Source of the DNA: Streptomyces sp. PT12
GTDB lineage: Bacteria > Actinomycetota > Actinomycetes > Streptomycetales > Streptomycetaceae
Reading direction: 5' to 3'
Length of the DNA: 36,776 bases
NCBI RefSeq assembly: GCF_003311645.1
Contig: NZ_QEST01000111.1
Coordinates: 1-36,776 of the forward strand
Each line of letters starts with the position of its first letter. Within the stretch, counting starts at the first letter, position 1. Positions 11,401 to 19,486 of this stretch are shown here, piece after piece. A model generated the notes under the pieces. That model did no database searches. It was not told the DNA's origin and was given only the letters and a program-made list of their open reading frames with translations. A program made the position numbers and the translations under genes.

Positions 11401-14400
11401 CCCTGGAAACCCCCCTGGTGCTGCCCGAGCGCGGCGGAGTCCGGGTGCGGGTGACCGTAGGCGCCCCCGACGCGGCAGGGCGGCGGCCCGTGGCCGTGCA
11501 CGCCCAGCACGAGCACGCCCAGCACGAGCACGCCGATGAGCACGCCTCCGGGGGTGCCGATGGGCGTGCCGGGGGCGCCGATGGGAGCGCCGATGGGGGT
11601 GCCCATGAGCACGCCGACGGGGGTGACGCCCCCTGGACCCGGCACGCGGTGGGCGAGCTGGCGACGTTCGCCGGGCCGCCCGTCGGCGACCTGACCGCCT
11701 GGCCGCCGCCGGGCGCCACGGAGGTGGCGACGGCCGGTATCCATGAGCGGCTCGCCGCCGGTGGCCTCACCTACGGCCCGGCCTTCCGGGGGCTTGCGGC
11801 CGCGTGGCGGCGCGGCGACGAGGTGTTCGCCGAGGTCGCACTCGGCGAGGACGAACGCGGCGACGCGGCCCGCTTCGGCCTGCACCCGGCACTCCTCGAC
11901 GCCGCCCTGCACGCCGGGGCCCCGGCCGACGGCGACGCCCCAGGGCTTCCGTTCTCCTGGAGCGGCGTCACCCGGCACGCCACCGGCGCGGCCGCACTGC
12001 GGGTGCGGCTTGCGCCCATGGCGGGGAGAGCGCTCTCTGTGCTGGCCGCCGACCCGTCAGGGGCGCCGGTGCTCTCGGTGGACGCGCTCGTCGCCCGCCC
12101 TCTCACCGCCGACCAACTCGACGCCGCGACACGCCCGAACGCCGCCGACTGCCTCTACCGCATCGCCTGGCGCGCCCTGTCCACCGCGTCGGCACCCGAC
12201 GCCGAGCGCGGACGGTGGGCCGCGATCGGCCCCGACCCCGCCCCACCCGGCTGGCCCGTCGAAGCCCACCCCGACCTCGCCGCCATGGCCTCGGCCCTCG
12301 ACGGCGCAACGCCACCCGAGGCAGTCCTGGCACCTTTCGCCCCGGGGGCCCGCTCGGCGGGGGAGGCGCCGGGGGAAGCCATGGGGGAGGCCCTGGGCGG
12401 AGCGGCGAGGAGAGCAGCGGGGAGAGCGCTCTCCCTGGTGCGCGAGTGGCTGGCGGACCCCCGCTGGCAGAGTTCGCGGCTGGTGTTCCTGACGCGCGGC
12501 GCGGTCGCCGCCGCCCCGGGCGACCGCGTCGACGACCCCGCGTCGGCGGCCGTGTGGGGCCTGCTGCGTGCCGCGGAGGCCGAGCATCCCGGCCGGTTCG
12601 CCCTGCTCGACCTGGACGGTGACGCCCCGCCCGCCCTCCCGGCCCTGGCCGCTGCGTTGGCCGCCGACGAGCCCCAACTGGCCTTGCGTGGTGGCACGTT
12701 GCTCGTCCCCCGCCTGGGCCCCGCCGTCCCCGCGCCCCAACACCCGGGATCCGCCTGGGACTCGGCTGGCACCGTGCTGCTCACCGGCGCCACCGGCACG
12801 CTCGGCGGGCTCGTGGCCCGCCACCTGGTCGCGCGACACGGCGTGCGGCACCTGCTGCTGATCGGCCGCCAGGGCCCCGACGCGCCGGGCGCCGACCGCC
12901 TCACCGCCGAGCTCACCGCCCTGGGCGCCACCGTGACGCTCGCCGCCTGCGACGCCGCCGACCGGAGAGCGCTCTCCACCCTGCTGGACGCCATCCCCGC
13001 CGCTCACCCCTTGACCGCCGTCGTGCACGCCGCCGGGGTCCTCGACGACGGCGTGGTCGAGACCCTCACCCCCGAACGCCTCGACGCCGTGCTGCGGCCC
13101 AAGGCCGACGCCGCTCTCGCCCTCCACGACCTCACGCGGGACGCCGACCTGTCCGCGTTCGTGCTCTTCTCCTCCGCCGCGGGCACCCTCGGCGGCGCGG
13201 GGCAGGCCAACTACGCGGCGGCCAACGCCTTTCTCGACGCCCTCGCCGCCCACCGCCGCGCCCTCGGCCTGCCCGCGCAGTCCCTCGCCTGGGGATTCTG
13301 GAGCCGACGCAGCGCCATGACGGGCCACCTCGGCGAGGACGACGTGCGACGGATGCGCCGGGGCGGCGTCGCCGGGCTCGACGACGCCGAAGGGCTCGCC
13401 CTGTTCGACGCCGCGCCCGCCACCGGCGAGGCGGCCGTCCTGCCGCTGCGCCTCGACCCCGCAGCCCTGCGCGCCAACGCCGCCGCCACCGGGGCCGTTC
13501 CGCCCCTCCTTCGCGACCTCGTGCGCGCCCCGGCGCGCCGCGCCGCAACGGCGCTCGCCGAGACCCCGGGCGGGACGCCCCCGTGGCGGCTCGCCGGGCT
13601 GTCCGAGGCCGACCGCGCGGCCGCCCTGCTCGACCTGGTCCGCTCCCACGCCGCCGCCGTTCTCGGCCACCCCACCCGGGACGCCGTCGAACCCCGCCGC
13701 GCCTTCCGGGAGTTGGGCGTCGACTCGCTCACCGCGGTCGAGCTGCGCAACGCCCTCAACACCGCCACAGGGCTGCGGCTGCCCCCCACCCTGGTCTTCG
13801 ACCACCCCACCCCCGCCGCCCTCGCCCACCACCTCACCACCCTGCTGACCGGCACGAGCGACACGGCCGTCACCGCCGCCCCGCCCCCGCCCGCGGCCCC
13901 CGTCACCGCCCCCGTCACCGCCCCCGACGAGCCGATCGCCGTCGTCGCCATGGGCTGCCGCTACCCCGGCGGCGTCCACACGCCCGAGGAGCTGTGGGAG
14001 CTGCTCGACCGCGGCGGCGACGCCATCACCCCCTTCCCCGACGACCGCGGCTGGAACGTCGCCCGCCTGCACGACCCCGACCCCGACGCCGTGGGCCACA
14101 GCACCACCCGGCACGGCGGATTCCTCGAAGGGGCGGGCGAGTTCGACCCCGCGTTCTTCGGGATCTCGCCGCGCGAGGCCCTGGCCATGGACCCCCAGCA
14201 ACGCCTGCTCCTCGAGACCGCGTGGGAGGCGTTCGAACGCGCCGGGATCGAGCCGAGGACGGCCCATGGCAGCAGAACCGGCGTCTTCGCCGGGGTCATG
14301 TACCACGACTACGGCAGCCACCGCGCCCCCGACGGCGGCCCCGGGACGCCGAGCGCCGGAAGCGTCGTCTCGGGCCGCGTCGCCTACGCCCTCGGGCTCG

Positions 14401-17400
14401 AAGGCCCGGCCGTCACCGTCGACACCGCGTGCTCGTCGTCGCTGGTCGCCCTGCACCTGGCGGCGGGCGCCCTGCGGCGCGGCGAGTGCGACCTGGCGCT
14501 CGCGGGCGGGGTGACGGTGATGGCCACGCCCAGCCTGTTCGTGGAGTTCAGCAGGCAACGCGCCCTGTCACCCGACGGCCGCTGCCGGGCGTTCGCCGCG
14601 GGCGCCGACGGCACCGGGTTCGCCGAGGGCGCGGGCGTCCTGCTGCTCGCGCGGCTCTCCGACGCCCGGCGCGACGGGCTGCCCGTGCTGGCCGTCATCC
14701 GCGGCTCGGCCGTCAACTCCGACGGCGCATCCAACGGCCTCACCGCGCCCAACGGCCCCGCGCAGCGCAAGGTGATCCGCGCCGCGCTGGCCGACGCCGG
14801 ACTCGCCCCTGGCGACGTGGACGCCGTCGAGGCCCACGGCACGGCAACCGCGCTCGGCGACCCCATCGAGGCACAGGCCCTGATCGACGTCTACGGAGCC
14901 GAACGCGACGCCGAACGCCCGCTGCTGCTCGGCTCGTTGAAGTCCAACATCGGCCACACCCAGGCCGCCGCCGGGGTCGCGGGCGTGCAGAAGATGGTCC
15001 TCGCCCTGCGCCACGGGAGGCTGCCCCGCACCCTGCACCTCGACGCGCCGTCCCCGCACGTCGACTGGGCTGCGGGCGCGGTGCGGCTGCTCGACGAGGC
15101 GGCCGACTGGCCCGCGACGGGGCGCCCCCGCAGGGCGGGCGTCTCGTCGTTCGGCCTCAGCGGAACGAACGCCCATCTGATCGTCGAACAGGCCCCGGAC
15201 GAAGCGGAGTTGACCCGGGAATCCACCTCGGGGCCGACCCCGGAGCCGACTGCGGAGCCGGTCCCGGACGCGGCCCATCTGGCCCCCGAGGCGCCCCGCA
15301 CCGACGCGCTCCCCTGGCTCGTCTCGGGCCGCACCCCCGCCGCGCTCGCCGCCCAGGCACGGCGGCTGCGCGACTGGGTGCGGCGCCACCCCGGCGCCCC
15401 GCCCGGCGGCGTCGCCTACGCGCTGGCCACCGCCCGCACCGCGTTCGAACACCGGGCCGTGGTGGTCGCTGGGGACGCGCGCGGGCGTGGGAGAGCGCTC
15501 TCCGCCCTCGCCCGCGGCGGAACGCCACCTCAGGGCACCACCGTCGGCCGGGTGAGCGAGGGGCGCACGGCGTTCCTCTTCCCCGGCCAGGGCAGCCAGC
15601 GCGCCGGGATGGGGCAGGGCCTGTACACGGCCGTGCCCGCCTACGCCGAGGCGTTCGACGAGGTCTGCGCACGGCTCGACGCCCACCTCGAACGGCCCCT
15701 GCGCGACGTGGTGTTCGCACCCCCCGGCTCGCCCGAGGGCGAACACCTCCAGAACACCGACATCGCCCAGTGCGCCCTCTTCGCCGTCGGCGTCGCCCTC
15801 CACCGGCTGCTCGCGAGCCTCGGCCCCGCCCCCGACGTCCTCGCCGGGCACTCGGTCGGAGAGCTGGCCGCCGCCCACGCCGCGGGCGTGCTGTCCCTGG
15901 ACGACGCGTGCGCGCTGGTCGCCGCGCGCGGGCGGCTGATGGCGGCGCTGCCCCGGGGCGGGGCGATGATCGCGGTCCAGGCGGCCGAGGACGAGGTGGC
16001 GCCGCTGCTCGCCGACCGCGCGCACGAGATTGGCGTCGCCGCGGTCAACGGCCCCCGCGCCGTGGTCCTTTCGGGCACCGCGGGCGCGATCGACGAGATC
16101 GCGGAGCTGCTCGCCGAGCGCGGCGCCGGGACGAAGCGGCTGCGCGTCACCCACGCGTTCCACTCGCCGCTGATGGAACCGGCGCTCGCCGACTTCCGCC
16201 GCGCCGCCGAGAAGCTGACCTACGCCCCACCGCACACCCCCGTGCTGTCCTGCGTCACCGGGCGGCTCGCCGAAGCCGACGAGCTGGCGACGCCCGACTA
16301 CTGGACCCGGCACATCCGCGCGACCGTGCGCTTCTCCGACGGCATCCGCCACCTGGCCGAGCACGGCGTGACCACAGGGCTCGAGCTCGGCCCCGACGGC
16401 GTGCTCTCCGCGCTGGCCCCGGAGAGCGCTCCCCAGACGGCGTTCGTCCCGCTGCTGCGGCCCGGGCGCGACGAGCCGGAGACGCTCTACGAGGCCCTCG
16501 CCCAGCTCCACGTCCGCGGCGGGGCCGTCGACTGGCCCGCCGCGCTCGCCGCCTGCGGCTGGCGCCCTGGACCGCCCGACCTGCCCGCCGCACTGCCCAC
16601 CTACGCCTTCCAGCGCACCCGCTACTGGCTCACGTCGACCGGCGCGCCCGGCGGCGCCGCGTCCGACGGGGTGCGCCAGGTGCGCCACCCGCTACTCGAC
16701 GGCGCCATCGAACTCGCGGGCGGCGACGGGAAGTTGCTCCTCCTGGGCGGTCTCTCCACCACCACCCACCCCTGGCTCGCCGACCACGCCATCGGCGGAA
16801 CGCCCCTGCTGCCCGGCGCCGCACTGGCCGAGCTGGCCATCAGGGCGGGCGACGAGGCGGGGCTCGGCCGGGTCGAGGAGCTGACCCTGCGCGCACCCCT
16901 GCCGCTCCCCGACGGCGACGAGGTCCGCCTCCAGATCACCGTCGAGGCCCCCGACGCCTCGGGCGCCCGACCGTTCACCATCCATGCCCGCCCGGGGGAC
17001 GACGGGCCCTGGACGGCCCACGCGGAGGGCCTGCTGGCCGCGCACGCCGCCGAGCCGCACCCGCCGAGCGCGAACGCCGCGAACCCGGTAGAAGCGGCGG
17101 CCAGTTGGCCGCCCGAGGGCGCCATCTCCGTCGACCTGGCGGGCGGTTATGACCGCCTGGCCGAGTCGGGCCTCGGCTACGGCCCCGCGTTCCGGGGGGT
17201 GCGCGCCGTGTGGCGGCGCGGCGACGAGGTCTTCGCCGAGGCCGCGCTGCCCGACGCGGCGGATGCGGCGGGTGCGGCGGCGGGAGAGCGCTTTCCCCTG
17301 CATCCCGCCCTCCTCGATGCCGCGCTGCACGGCCTTGCCTTCGCCGCCCCCGCGACCGGCGAGCGGCCGCGCCTGCCGTTCGCGCTGCGCGGCCTCGCCC

Positions 17401-19451
17401 TGCACCGCTCGGGCGCCACCGCGCTCCGCGTGCGGCTCGCCCCCGCGGGACCCGACGCGTTCTCGGCCGAACTCACCGACGAACACGGCACGTTGATCGG
17501 CTCCATCGCCTCGCTCACCCTGCGCGAGACGCCCATCGACCAACTCGCGGCCCTCCCCGGCCACCTCCGCTCCCTCCACCGGGTCGACTGGGTCCCCGCC
17601 CCCGCCGCCCCCGACGCCCTCGCGGAAACGGCCGACGCCCCCGCCCGCTGGGCGATCTGGGGCCCCGGCGACGGCCTGCCCCCCGAACTCGCCCCGGACG
17701 CCCCCCGGTTCCACAGCCTCGATCACATCCCCACCGCCGACGCTGTGTTGCTCGACCACCCCCACACGGAAACGCTCGAAGCGCCGCTCGCGGCACGGGC
17801 CGCGCTGGCCCGCGCGCTGGCGGCCGTCAAGGAGTGGCTGCGCGACGAACGCCTCCCCGATGCGCGGCTCGTCCTCGTCACCCGCGGCGCCATGGCGACC
17901 GACGGCACCGGCGCCGACCCCGTCGCCGCCGCCGTGTGGGGCCTGGTCCGCGCGGCGCGCGCCGAACGCCCAGGCCGCCTTGTCCTCCTCGACCTCGACC
18001 CCGACCCGGGCGGCCCGGCCCCCCGACCCGCCGAGCTGGCCTCGGCCCTAGCCGCGGGAGAGCCCGAAGTCGCCGTGCGCGGCGGCGCGTTGCTCGTCCC
18101 CCGGCTCACCGGGGCCCCCACGGAGCCCTCGGGCGAACCGGCGTTCGGCACCGGCTGGACCCTCGTCACCGGCGGCTCCGGCGCCCTCGCCCACGCCGTC
18201 GCCCGCCACCTGGTCGCCGCGCACCGCGTGCCGAGGATCGCCCTGGCCAGCAGGCGCGGCGCCGAGGGCACCCGGGCGCTCGCCGACGAACTCACCGCCG
18301 CGGGCGCCACGGTGCGGGTGGCCGCGTGCGACGTCGCCGACCGCGAGGCGCTCGCCCGCCTGCTCGCCGACCTCACCCGCGAGGCGCCGCTCACCGGCGT
18401 CGTCCACGCCGCGGGCGTCCTCGACGACGGCCTCATCGCCGACCTGACCCCCGAACGCCTCGACACCGTGCTGCGCCCCAAGGCCGACGGCGCCTGGCAC
18501 CTCCACCACCTCACCCGCGACATGGGCCTGTCGGCGTTCGTGCTGTTCTCCTCCGCCGCCGGGGTGCTCGGCAACGCCGGACAGGGCGGCTACGCCGCGG
18601 CCAACGCCTTCCTCGACGCGCTGGCCGCCCACCGCCGCGCCCTCGGCCTGCCCGGCACCGCGCTCGCCTGGGGACTGTGGGCCCCCGAAGGCGGCATGGC
18701 CGCGGCCCTCGGCGAGGCGGACCGGCGCCGCATGGCGCGTTCGGGCGTCGAGGCGCTCCCGCCCGATGAGGGACTCGCCCTCCTCGACGCCGCCCTGGCC
18801 CACCACGACCGGCCGCTTCTCCTCCCGCTGCGCCTGAACGCCGCCGCCCTGCGCACCCTCGCGGCCGCCGACGAGCTGCCCCACGCGCTGCGCGCCCTCG
18901 TCCCCGGAGTGAGCCGGACGCGCGCCGAACGCCCCGGCGCCGGGGCGGCCGAGGCGCTGCGCCGCCGCCTGGCCGCACTGCGCGGACCCGACGCCGAACG
19001 CCTGCTGCTCGACCTGGTACGCGCCGAGGTCGCCGCCGTCCTCGGCCATGCCTCACCGGCGGACATCCCGCCCGACCGGGCGTTCAAGGAGCTGGGCTTC
19101 GACTCCCTCACCGCCGTCGAGCTGCGCAACCGCCTCGATGCCGCGAGCGGGTTGAGGCTGCCCGCCACCCTGGTCTTCGACCACCCCAACCCGGCCGCGT
19201 TGGCAGGGGAGTTGATGGACAGCCTGGCCCCGGAGCCACAGCCGGGCGACGACGCGGCCGAGCCGGGCGACGAGGACGTTCGGCGTGCCCTGGCCGCCAT
19301 CCCCGTCTCCCGGCTGCGCGCCGCGGGGCTGCTTGGCACGCTGCTCGACCTCGCCGACGGCGAGGAAGCGCCCGGCGACCCGGGCGAAGACGCCACGGGC
19401 ATCGACACGATGGACGCCGACGACCTGGTGCGGCTGGCGTTCGACGGATGA
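8307..19451 (+). CDS. Modular type I polyketide synthase, bimodular (PKS2)
   Basis: The gene encodes 3714 residues. The ATG at 8307 is chosen because the protein then begins with a typical coiled-coil docking helix ([13 protein letters not shown]) directly before the KS. The frame stays open upstream, but that stretch is antisense-like, overlaps PKS1 and has no homology. The Shine-Dalgarno sequence is weak (purine-rich gaagacggcggg), so coupling to PKS1 is plausible. Domain order is docking, KS-AT-DH-KR-ACP, KS-AT-DH-KR-ACP, docking. The first module should take methylmalonyl-CoA and the second malonyl-CoA; both have KR and DH, so two further conjugated double bonds are predicted. The gene carries four perfect copies and two one-mismatch copies of the dispersed 12-bp palindrome and several in-frame repeats. 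It converges on the LAL regulator with only 35 bp between the stop codons. Confidence 0.97.
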   Translation: MSNEEKFRDYLKRVMAELDQTRRRLAEVEGAAHEPIAVVAMACRFPGGVRSPEDLWALLERRGDAITPFPEDRGWDLDALRALDPGTPGASTAHEGGFLHDAGEFDPAFFGISPREALATDPQQRLLLETAWEAFERAGIDPATLRGSRTGVFAGVMYHDYGSGAAQPPPGVEGYLGNGTAGSVASGRVAYTFGLEGPAVTVDTACSSSLVALHWACQALRRDECSHALAGGVTVMATPETFVEFSRQRGLAPDGRCKPYADAADGTGWGEGAGLLLLRRLSDARRDGQPVLAVIRGSAVNSDGASNGLTAPNGPSQRRVIRAALTDAGLAPHQVDLVEGHGTGTALGDPIEAGALLATYGHDRGPDNPLWLGSVKSNLGHTQAAAGVAGVIKAVLALRHARMPATLHIDRPSPRVDWAAGAVRLLTEARNWNAEEPRRAAVSSFGISGTNAHVVIEQAPRAPQATPEKHGADEKHGADEKHGADENRARARPVPWLLSGASEAALRAQARRLLAHATAHPGTPPAALGHALATGRATLDHRAAVLAPDRDGLLDGLAALADDRPAPGLVTGRAAPGSGGRPVFVFPGQGSQWAGMAAQLLDTTPAFAQAIDDCAAALAPHTDWSLTDVLRGADGAPPLDRVDVVQPALFAVMVSLAALWRAHGVEPGAVVGHSQGEIAAACVAGALSLDDAARVVALRSRALRRLTGRGGMLTLALPAADVPGLLAPWHRHLAIAAVNGPSTVVISGDGDALDALGAAAEERGVRARRVPVDYASHCAHVEAVQATLLTELAGIAPRPATVPFHSTVTGEAFDTTGLDAAYWYRNLRGTVRFDAAVRSLLDAGFSAFIEVSPHPVLTAALGDTAEDVAGNTAGGTGEDGGAPAVVVGSLRRGQGGPERFLASLADAHVHGVPVDWTRAFPGGAADPAVRAALPTYAFQRARYWLESTGALDARDAAARLGQRAADHPLLGAVVTLADAEGLLMTGRLALRGHPWLADHAVLGRPVLPGTAFVELALRAGEAAGCDHLTELTLETPLVLPERGGVRVRVTVGAPDAAGRRPVAVHAQHEHAQHEHADEHASGGADGRAGGADGSADGGAHEHADGGDAPWTRHAVGELATFAGPPVGDLTAWPPPGATEVATAGIHERLAAGGLTYGPAFRGLAAAWRRGDEVFAEVALGEDERGDAARFGLHPALLDAALHAGAPADGDAPGLPFSWSGVTRHATGAAALRVRLAPMAGRALSVLAADPSGAPVLSVDALVARPLTADQLDAATRPNAADCLYRIAWRALSTASAPDAERGRWAAIGPDPAPPGWPVEAHPDLAAMASALDGATPPEAVLAPFAPGARSAGEAPGEAMGEALGGAARRAAGRALSLVREWLADPRWQSSRLVFLTRGAVAAAPGDRVDDPASAAVWGLLRAAEAEHPGRFALLDLDGDAPPALPALAAALAADEPQLALRGGTLLVPRLGPAVPAPQHPGSAWDSAGTVLLTGATGTLGGLVARHLVARHGVRHLLLIGRQGPDAPGADRLTAELTALGATVTLAACDAADRRALSTLLDAIPAAHPLTAVVHAAGVLDDGVVETLTPERLDAVLRPKADAALALHDLTRDADLSAFVLFSSAAGTLGGAGQANYAAANAFLDALAAHRRALGLPAQSLAWGFWSRRSAMTGHLGEDDVRRMRRGGVAGLDDAEGLALFDAAPATGEAAVLPLRLDPAALRANAAATGAVPPLLRDLVRAPARRAATALAETPGGTPPWRLAGLSEADRAAALLDLVRSHAAAVLGHPTRDAVEPRRAFRELGVDSLTAVELRNALNTATGLRLPPTLVFDHPTPAALAHHLTTLLTGTSDTAVTAAPPPPAAPVTAPVTAPDEPIAVVAMGCRYPGGVHTPEELWELLDRGGDAITPFPDDRGWNVARLHDPDPDAVGHSTTRHGGFLEGAGEFDPAFFGISPREALAMDPQQRLLLETAWEAFERAGIEPRTAHGSRTGVFAGVMYHDYGSHRAPDGGPGTPSAGSVVSGRVAYALGLEGPAVTVDTACSSSLVALHLAAGALRRGECDLALAGGVTVMATPSLFVEFSRQRALSPDGRCRAFAAGADGTGFAEGAGVLLLARLSDARRDGLPVLAVIRGSAVNSDGASNGLTAPNGPAQRKVIRAALADAGLAPGDVDAVEAHGTATALGDPIEAQALIDVYGAERDAERPLLLGSLKSNIGHTQAAAGVAGVQKMVLALRHGRLPRTLHLDAPSPHVDWAAGAVRLLDEAADWPATGRPRRAGVSSFGLSGTNAHLIVEQAPDEAELTRESTSGPTPEPTAEPVPDAAHLAPEAPRTDALPWLVSGRTPAALAAQARRLRDWVRRHPGAPPGGVAYALATARTAFEHRAVVVAGDARGRGRALSALARGGTPPQGTTVGRVSEGRTAFLFPGQGSQRAGMGQGLYTAVPAYAEAFDEVCARLDAHLERPLRDVVFAPPGSPEGEHLQNTDIAQCALFAVGVALHRLLASLGPAPDVLAGHSVGELAAAHAAGVLSLDDACALVAARGRLMAALPRGGAMIAVQAAEDEVAPLLADRAHEIGVAAVNGPRAVVLSGTAGAIDEIAELLAERGAGTKRLRVTHAFHSPLMEPALADFRRAAEKLTYAPPHTPVLSCVTGRLAEADELATPDYWTRHIRATVRFSDGIRHLAEHGVTTGLELGPDGVLSALAPESAPQTAFVPLLRPGRDEPETLYEALAQLHVRGGAVDWPAALAACGWRPGPPDLPAALPTYAFQRTRYWLTSTGAPGGAASDGVRQVRHPLLDGAIELAGGDGKLLLLGGLSTTTHPWLADHAIGGTPLLPGAALAELAIRAGDEAGLGRVEELTLRAPLPLPDGDEVRLQITVEAPDASGARPFTIHARPGDDGPWTAHAEGLLAAHAAEPHPPSANAANPVEAAASWPPEGAISVDLAGGYDRLAESGLGYGPAFRGVRAVWRRGDEVFAEAALPDAADAAGAAAGERFPLHPALLDAALHGLAFAAPATGERPRLPFALRGLALHRSGATALRVRLAPAGPDAFSAELTDEHGTLIGSIASLTLRETPIDQLAALPGHLRSLHRVDWVPAPAAPDALAETADAPARWAIWGPGDGLPPELAPDAPRFHSLDHIPTADAVLLDHPHTETLEAPLAARAALARALAAVKEWLRDERLPDARLVLVTRGAMATDGTGADPVAAAVWGLVRAARAERPGRLVLLDLDPDPGGPAPRPAELASALAAGEPEVAVRGGALLVPRLTGAPTEPSGEPAFGTGWTLVTGGSGALAHAVARHLVAAHRVPRIALASRRGAEGTRALADELTAAGATVRVAACDVADREALARLLADLTREAPLTGVVHAAGVLDDGLIADLTPERLDTVLRPKADGAWHLHHLTRDMGLSAFVLFSSAAGVLGNAGQGGYAAANAFLDALAAHRRALGLPGTALAWGLWAPEGGMAAALGEADRRRMARSGVEALPPDEGLALLDAALAHHDRPLLLPLRLNAAALRTLAAADELPHALRALVPGVSRTRAERPGAGAAEALRRRLAALRGPDAERLLLDLVRAEVAAVLGHASPADIPPDRAFKELGFDSLTAVELRNRLDAASGLRLPATLVFDHPNPAALAGELMDSLAPEPQPGDDAAEPGDEDVRRALAAIPVSRLRAAGLLGTLLDLADGEEAPGDPGEDATGIDTMDADDLVRLAFDG
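9708..9761 (+). repeat. 18-bp in-frame minisatellite, KS-AT linker of module C
   Basis: Three perfect copies of gagaagcacggagccgac, encoding Glu-Lys-His-Gly-Ala-Asp, lie directly after the KS C-terminus (VVIEQAP) and before the AT. Confidence 0.92.
11502..11626 (+). repeat. Degenerate repeat tract inside DH of module C
   Basis: Two perfect 15-bp units (gcccagcacgagcac) at 11502-11531 are followed by about 95 bp of diverged gatgggNgtgcc-like units. They encode a His/Glu-rich then Gly/Ala/Asp-rich loop of about 40 residues. The loop sits between the first DH half and the conserved W.RHA segment, in a surface region where the other DH domains have a much shorter loop. Confidence 0.75.
12026..12037 (+). 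repeat. Dispersed palindrome, copy 1 (perfect core)
   Basis: GAGAGCGCTCTC within gcggggagagcgctctct, end of the module C DH. It is read as Gly-Arg-Ala-Leu-Ser with a rare AGA arginine codon and a TCT serine codon. Confidence 0.9.
12422..12433 (+). repeat. Dispersed palindrome, copy 2 (perfect; 16-bp palindrome)
   Basis: The perfect palindrome extends to GGGAGAGCGCTCTCCC at 12420-12435. It lies in the KR structural subdomain of module C, read Gly-Arg-Ala-Leu-Ser-Leu. A half-like ggagagcagc sits just upstream. Confidence 0.92.
12965..12976 (+). repeat. Dispersed palindrome, copy 3 (perfect)
   Basis: GGAGAGCGCTCTCC at 12964-12977 in the module C KR, read Asp-Arg-Arg-Ala-Leu-Ser. The same site occurs at the homologous place in the module E KR (31338), so these two copies may share descent. 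Confidence 0.92.
15491..15502 (+). repeat. Dispersed palindrome, copy 4 (perfect)
   Basis: GGAGAGCGCTCTCC at 15490-15503 in the linker before the module D AT, read Gly-Arg-Ala-Leu-Ser with an AGA codon. Confidence 0.92.
16422..16433 (+). repeat. Dispersed palindrome, copy 5 (one mismatch)
   Basis: GAGAGCGCTCCC, late in the module D AT, read Pro-Glu-Ser-Ala-Pro. This is a different reading frame from copies 1-4. Confidence 0.7.
17284..17295 (+). repeat. Dispersed palindrome, copy 6 (one mismatch)
   Basis: GAGAGCGCTTTC inside gggagagcgctttccc in the module D DH, read Gly-Glu-Arg-Phe-Pro. This is a third reading frame. Confidence 0.7.
19215..19448 (+). other. C-terminal docking domain of PKS2 (class 1b type)
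   Basis: The tail has [18 protein letters not shown], then an acidic linker, and ends in [13 protein letters not shown]. This type normally pairs with N-termini of the LEALRLSLKERERLRERN kind. That is the start of the PKS gene at 27031 and not of the NRPS, so PKS3 is the predicted acceptor. Confidence 0.78.
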
Positions 19452-19486
19452 ACGCGCCCTCGCGGGCCACGCCGTCGGCCGGGCGC

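Larger units (their letters stand above)
8406..13850 (+). other. PKS module C: KS-AT(methylmalonyl)-DH-KR-ACP
   Basis: The KS Cys lies in DTACSSS (8922-8924). AT spans about 10050-11000, with GHSQGE (Ser 10326-10328) and YASH (10626-10637), both pointing to methylmalonyl-CoA. DH spans about 11199-12110, with [10 protein letters not shown] (His 11301-11303) and LLDAALHA (Asp 11898-11900); it looks active. KR spans about 12150-13390, with TGATGTLG (from 12783) and LDD (13041-13049), so it is B-type. The ACP has GVDSL (Ser 13725-13727). The module is expected to give an alpha-methyl trisubstituted double bond. An unusual His/Glu/Asp/Gly-rich repeat lies inside the DH and another lies between KS and AT. 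Confidence 0.94.
13926..19215 (+). other. PKS module D: KS-AT(malonyl)-DH-KR-ACP
   Basis: The KS Cys is at 14430-14432, with EAHGTAT and KSNIGHTQ also present. AT spans about 15570-16500, with GHSVGE (Ser 15852-15854) and HAFH (16152-16163), the malonyl-CoA signature. DH spans about 16686-17560, with [10 protein letters not shown] (His 16785-16787) and LLDAALHG (Asp 17316-17318); it looks active. KR spans about 17570-18800, with an LDD motif (about 18420) and the catalytic Lys, Ser and Tyr present. Its NADPH loop reads TGGSGALA (18168-18191), with Ala where the third Gly is expected. The ACP has GFDSL (Ser 19104-19106). A CH=CH unit is expected if the KR binds NADPH normally. Confidence 0.93.

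Noticed and set aside
12026-12037. Reading the palindromes as CebR/LacI boxes (TGGGAGCGCTCCCA) controlling nearby genes.
   Set aside because: The centre is similar but the arms differ, and all copies lie inside coding sequence far from starts, so a classical operator role is not supported.
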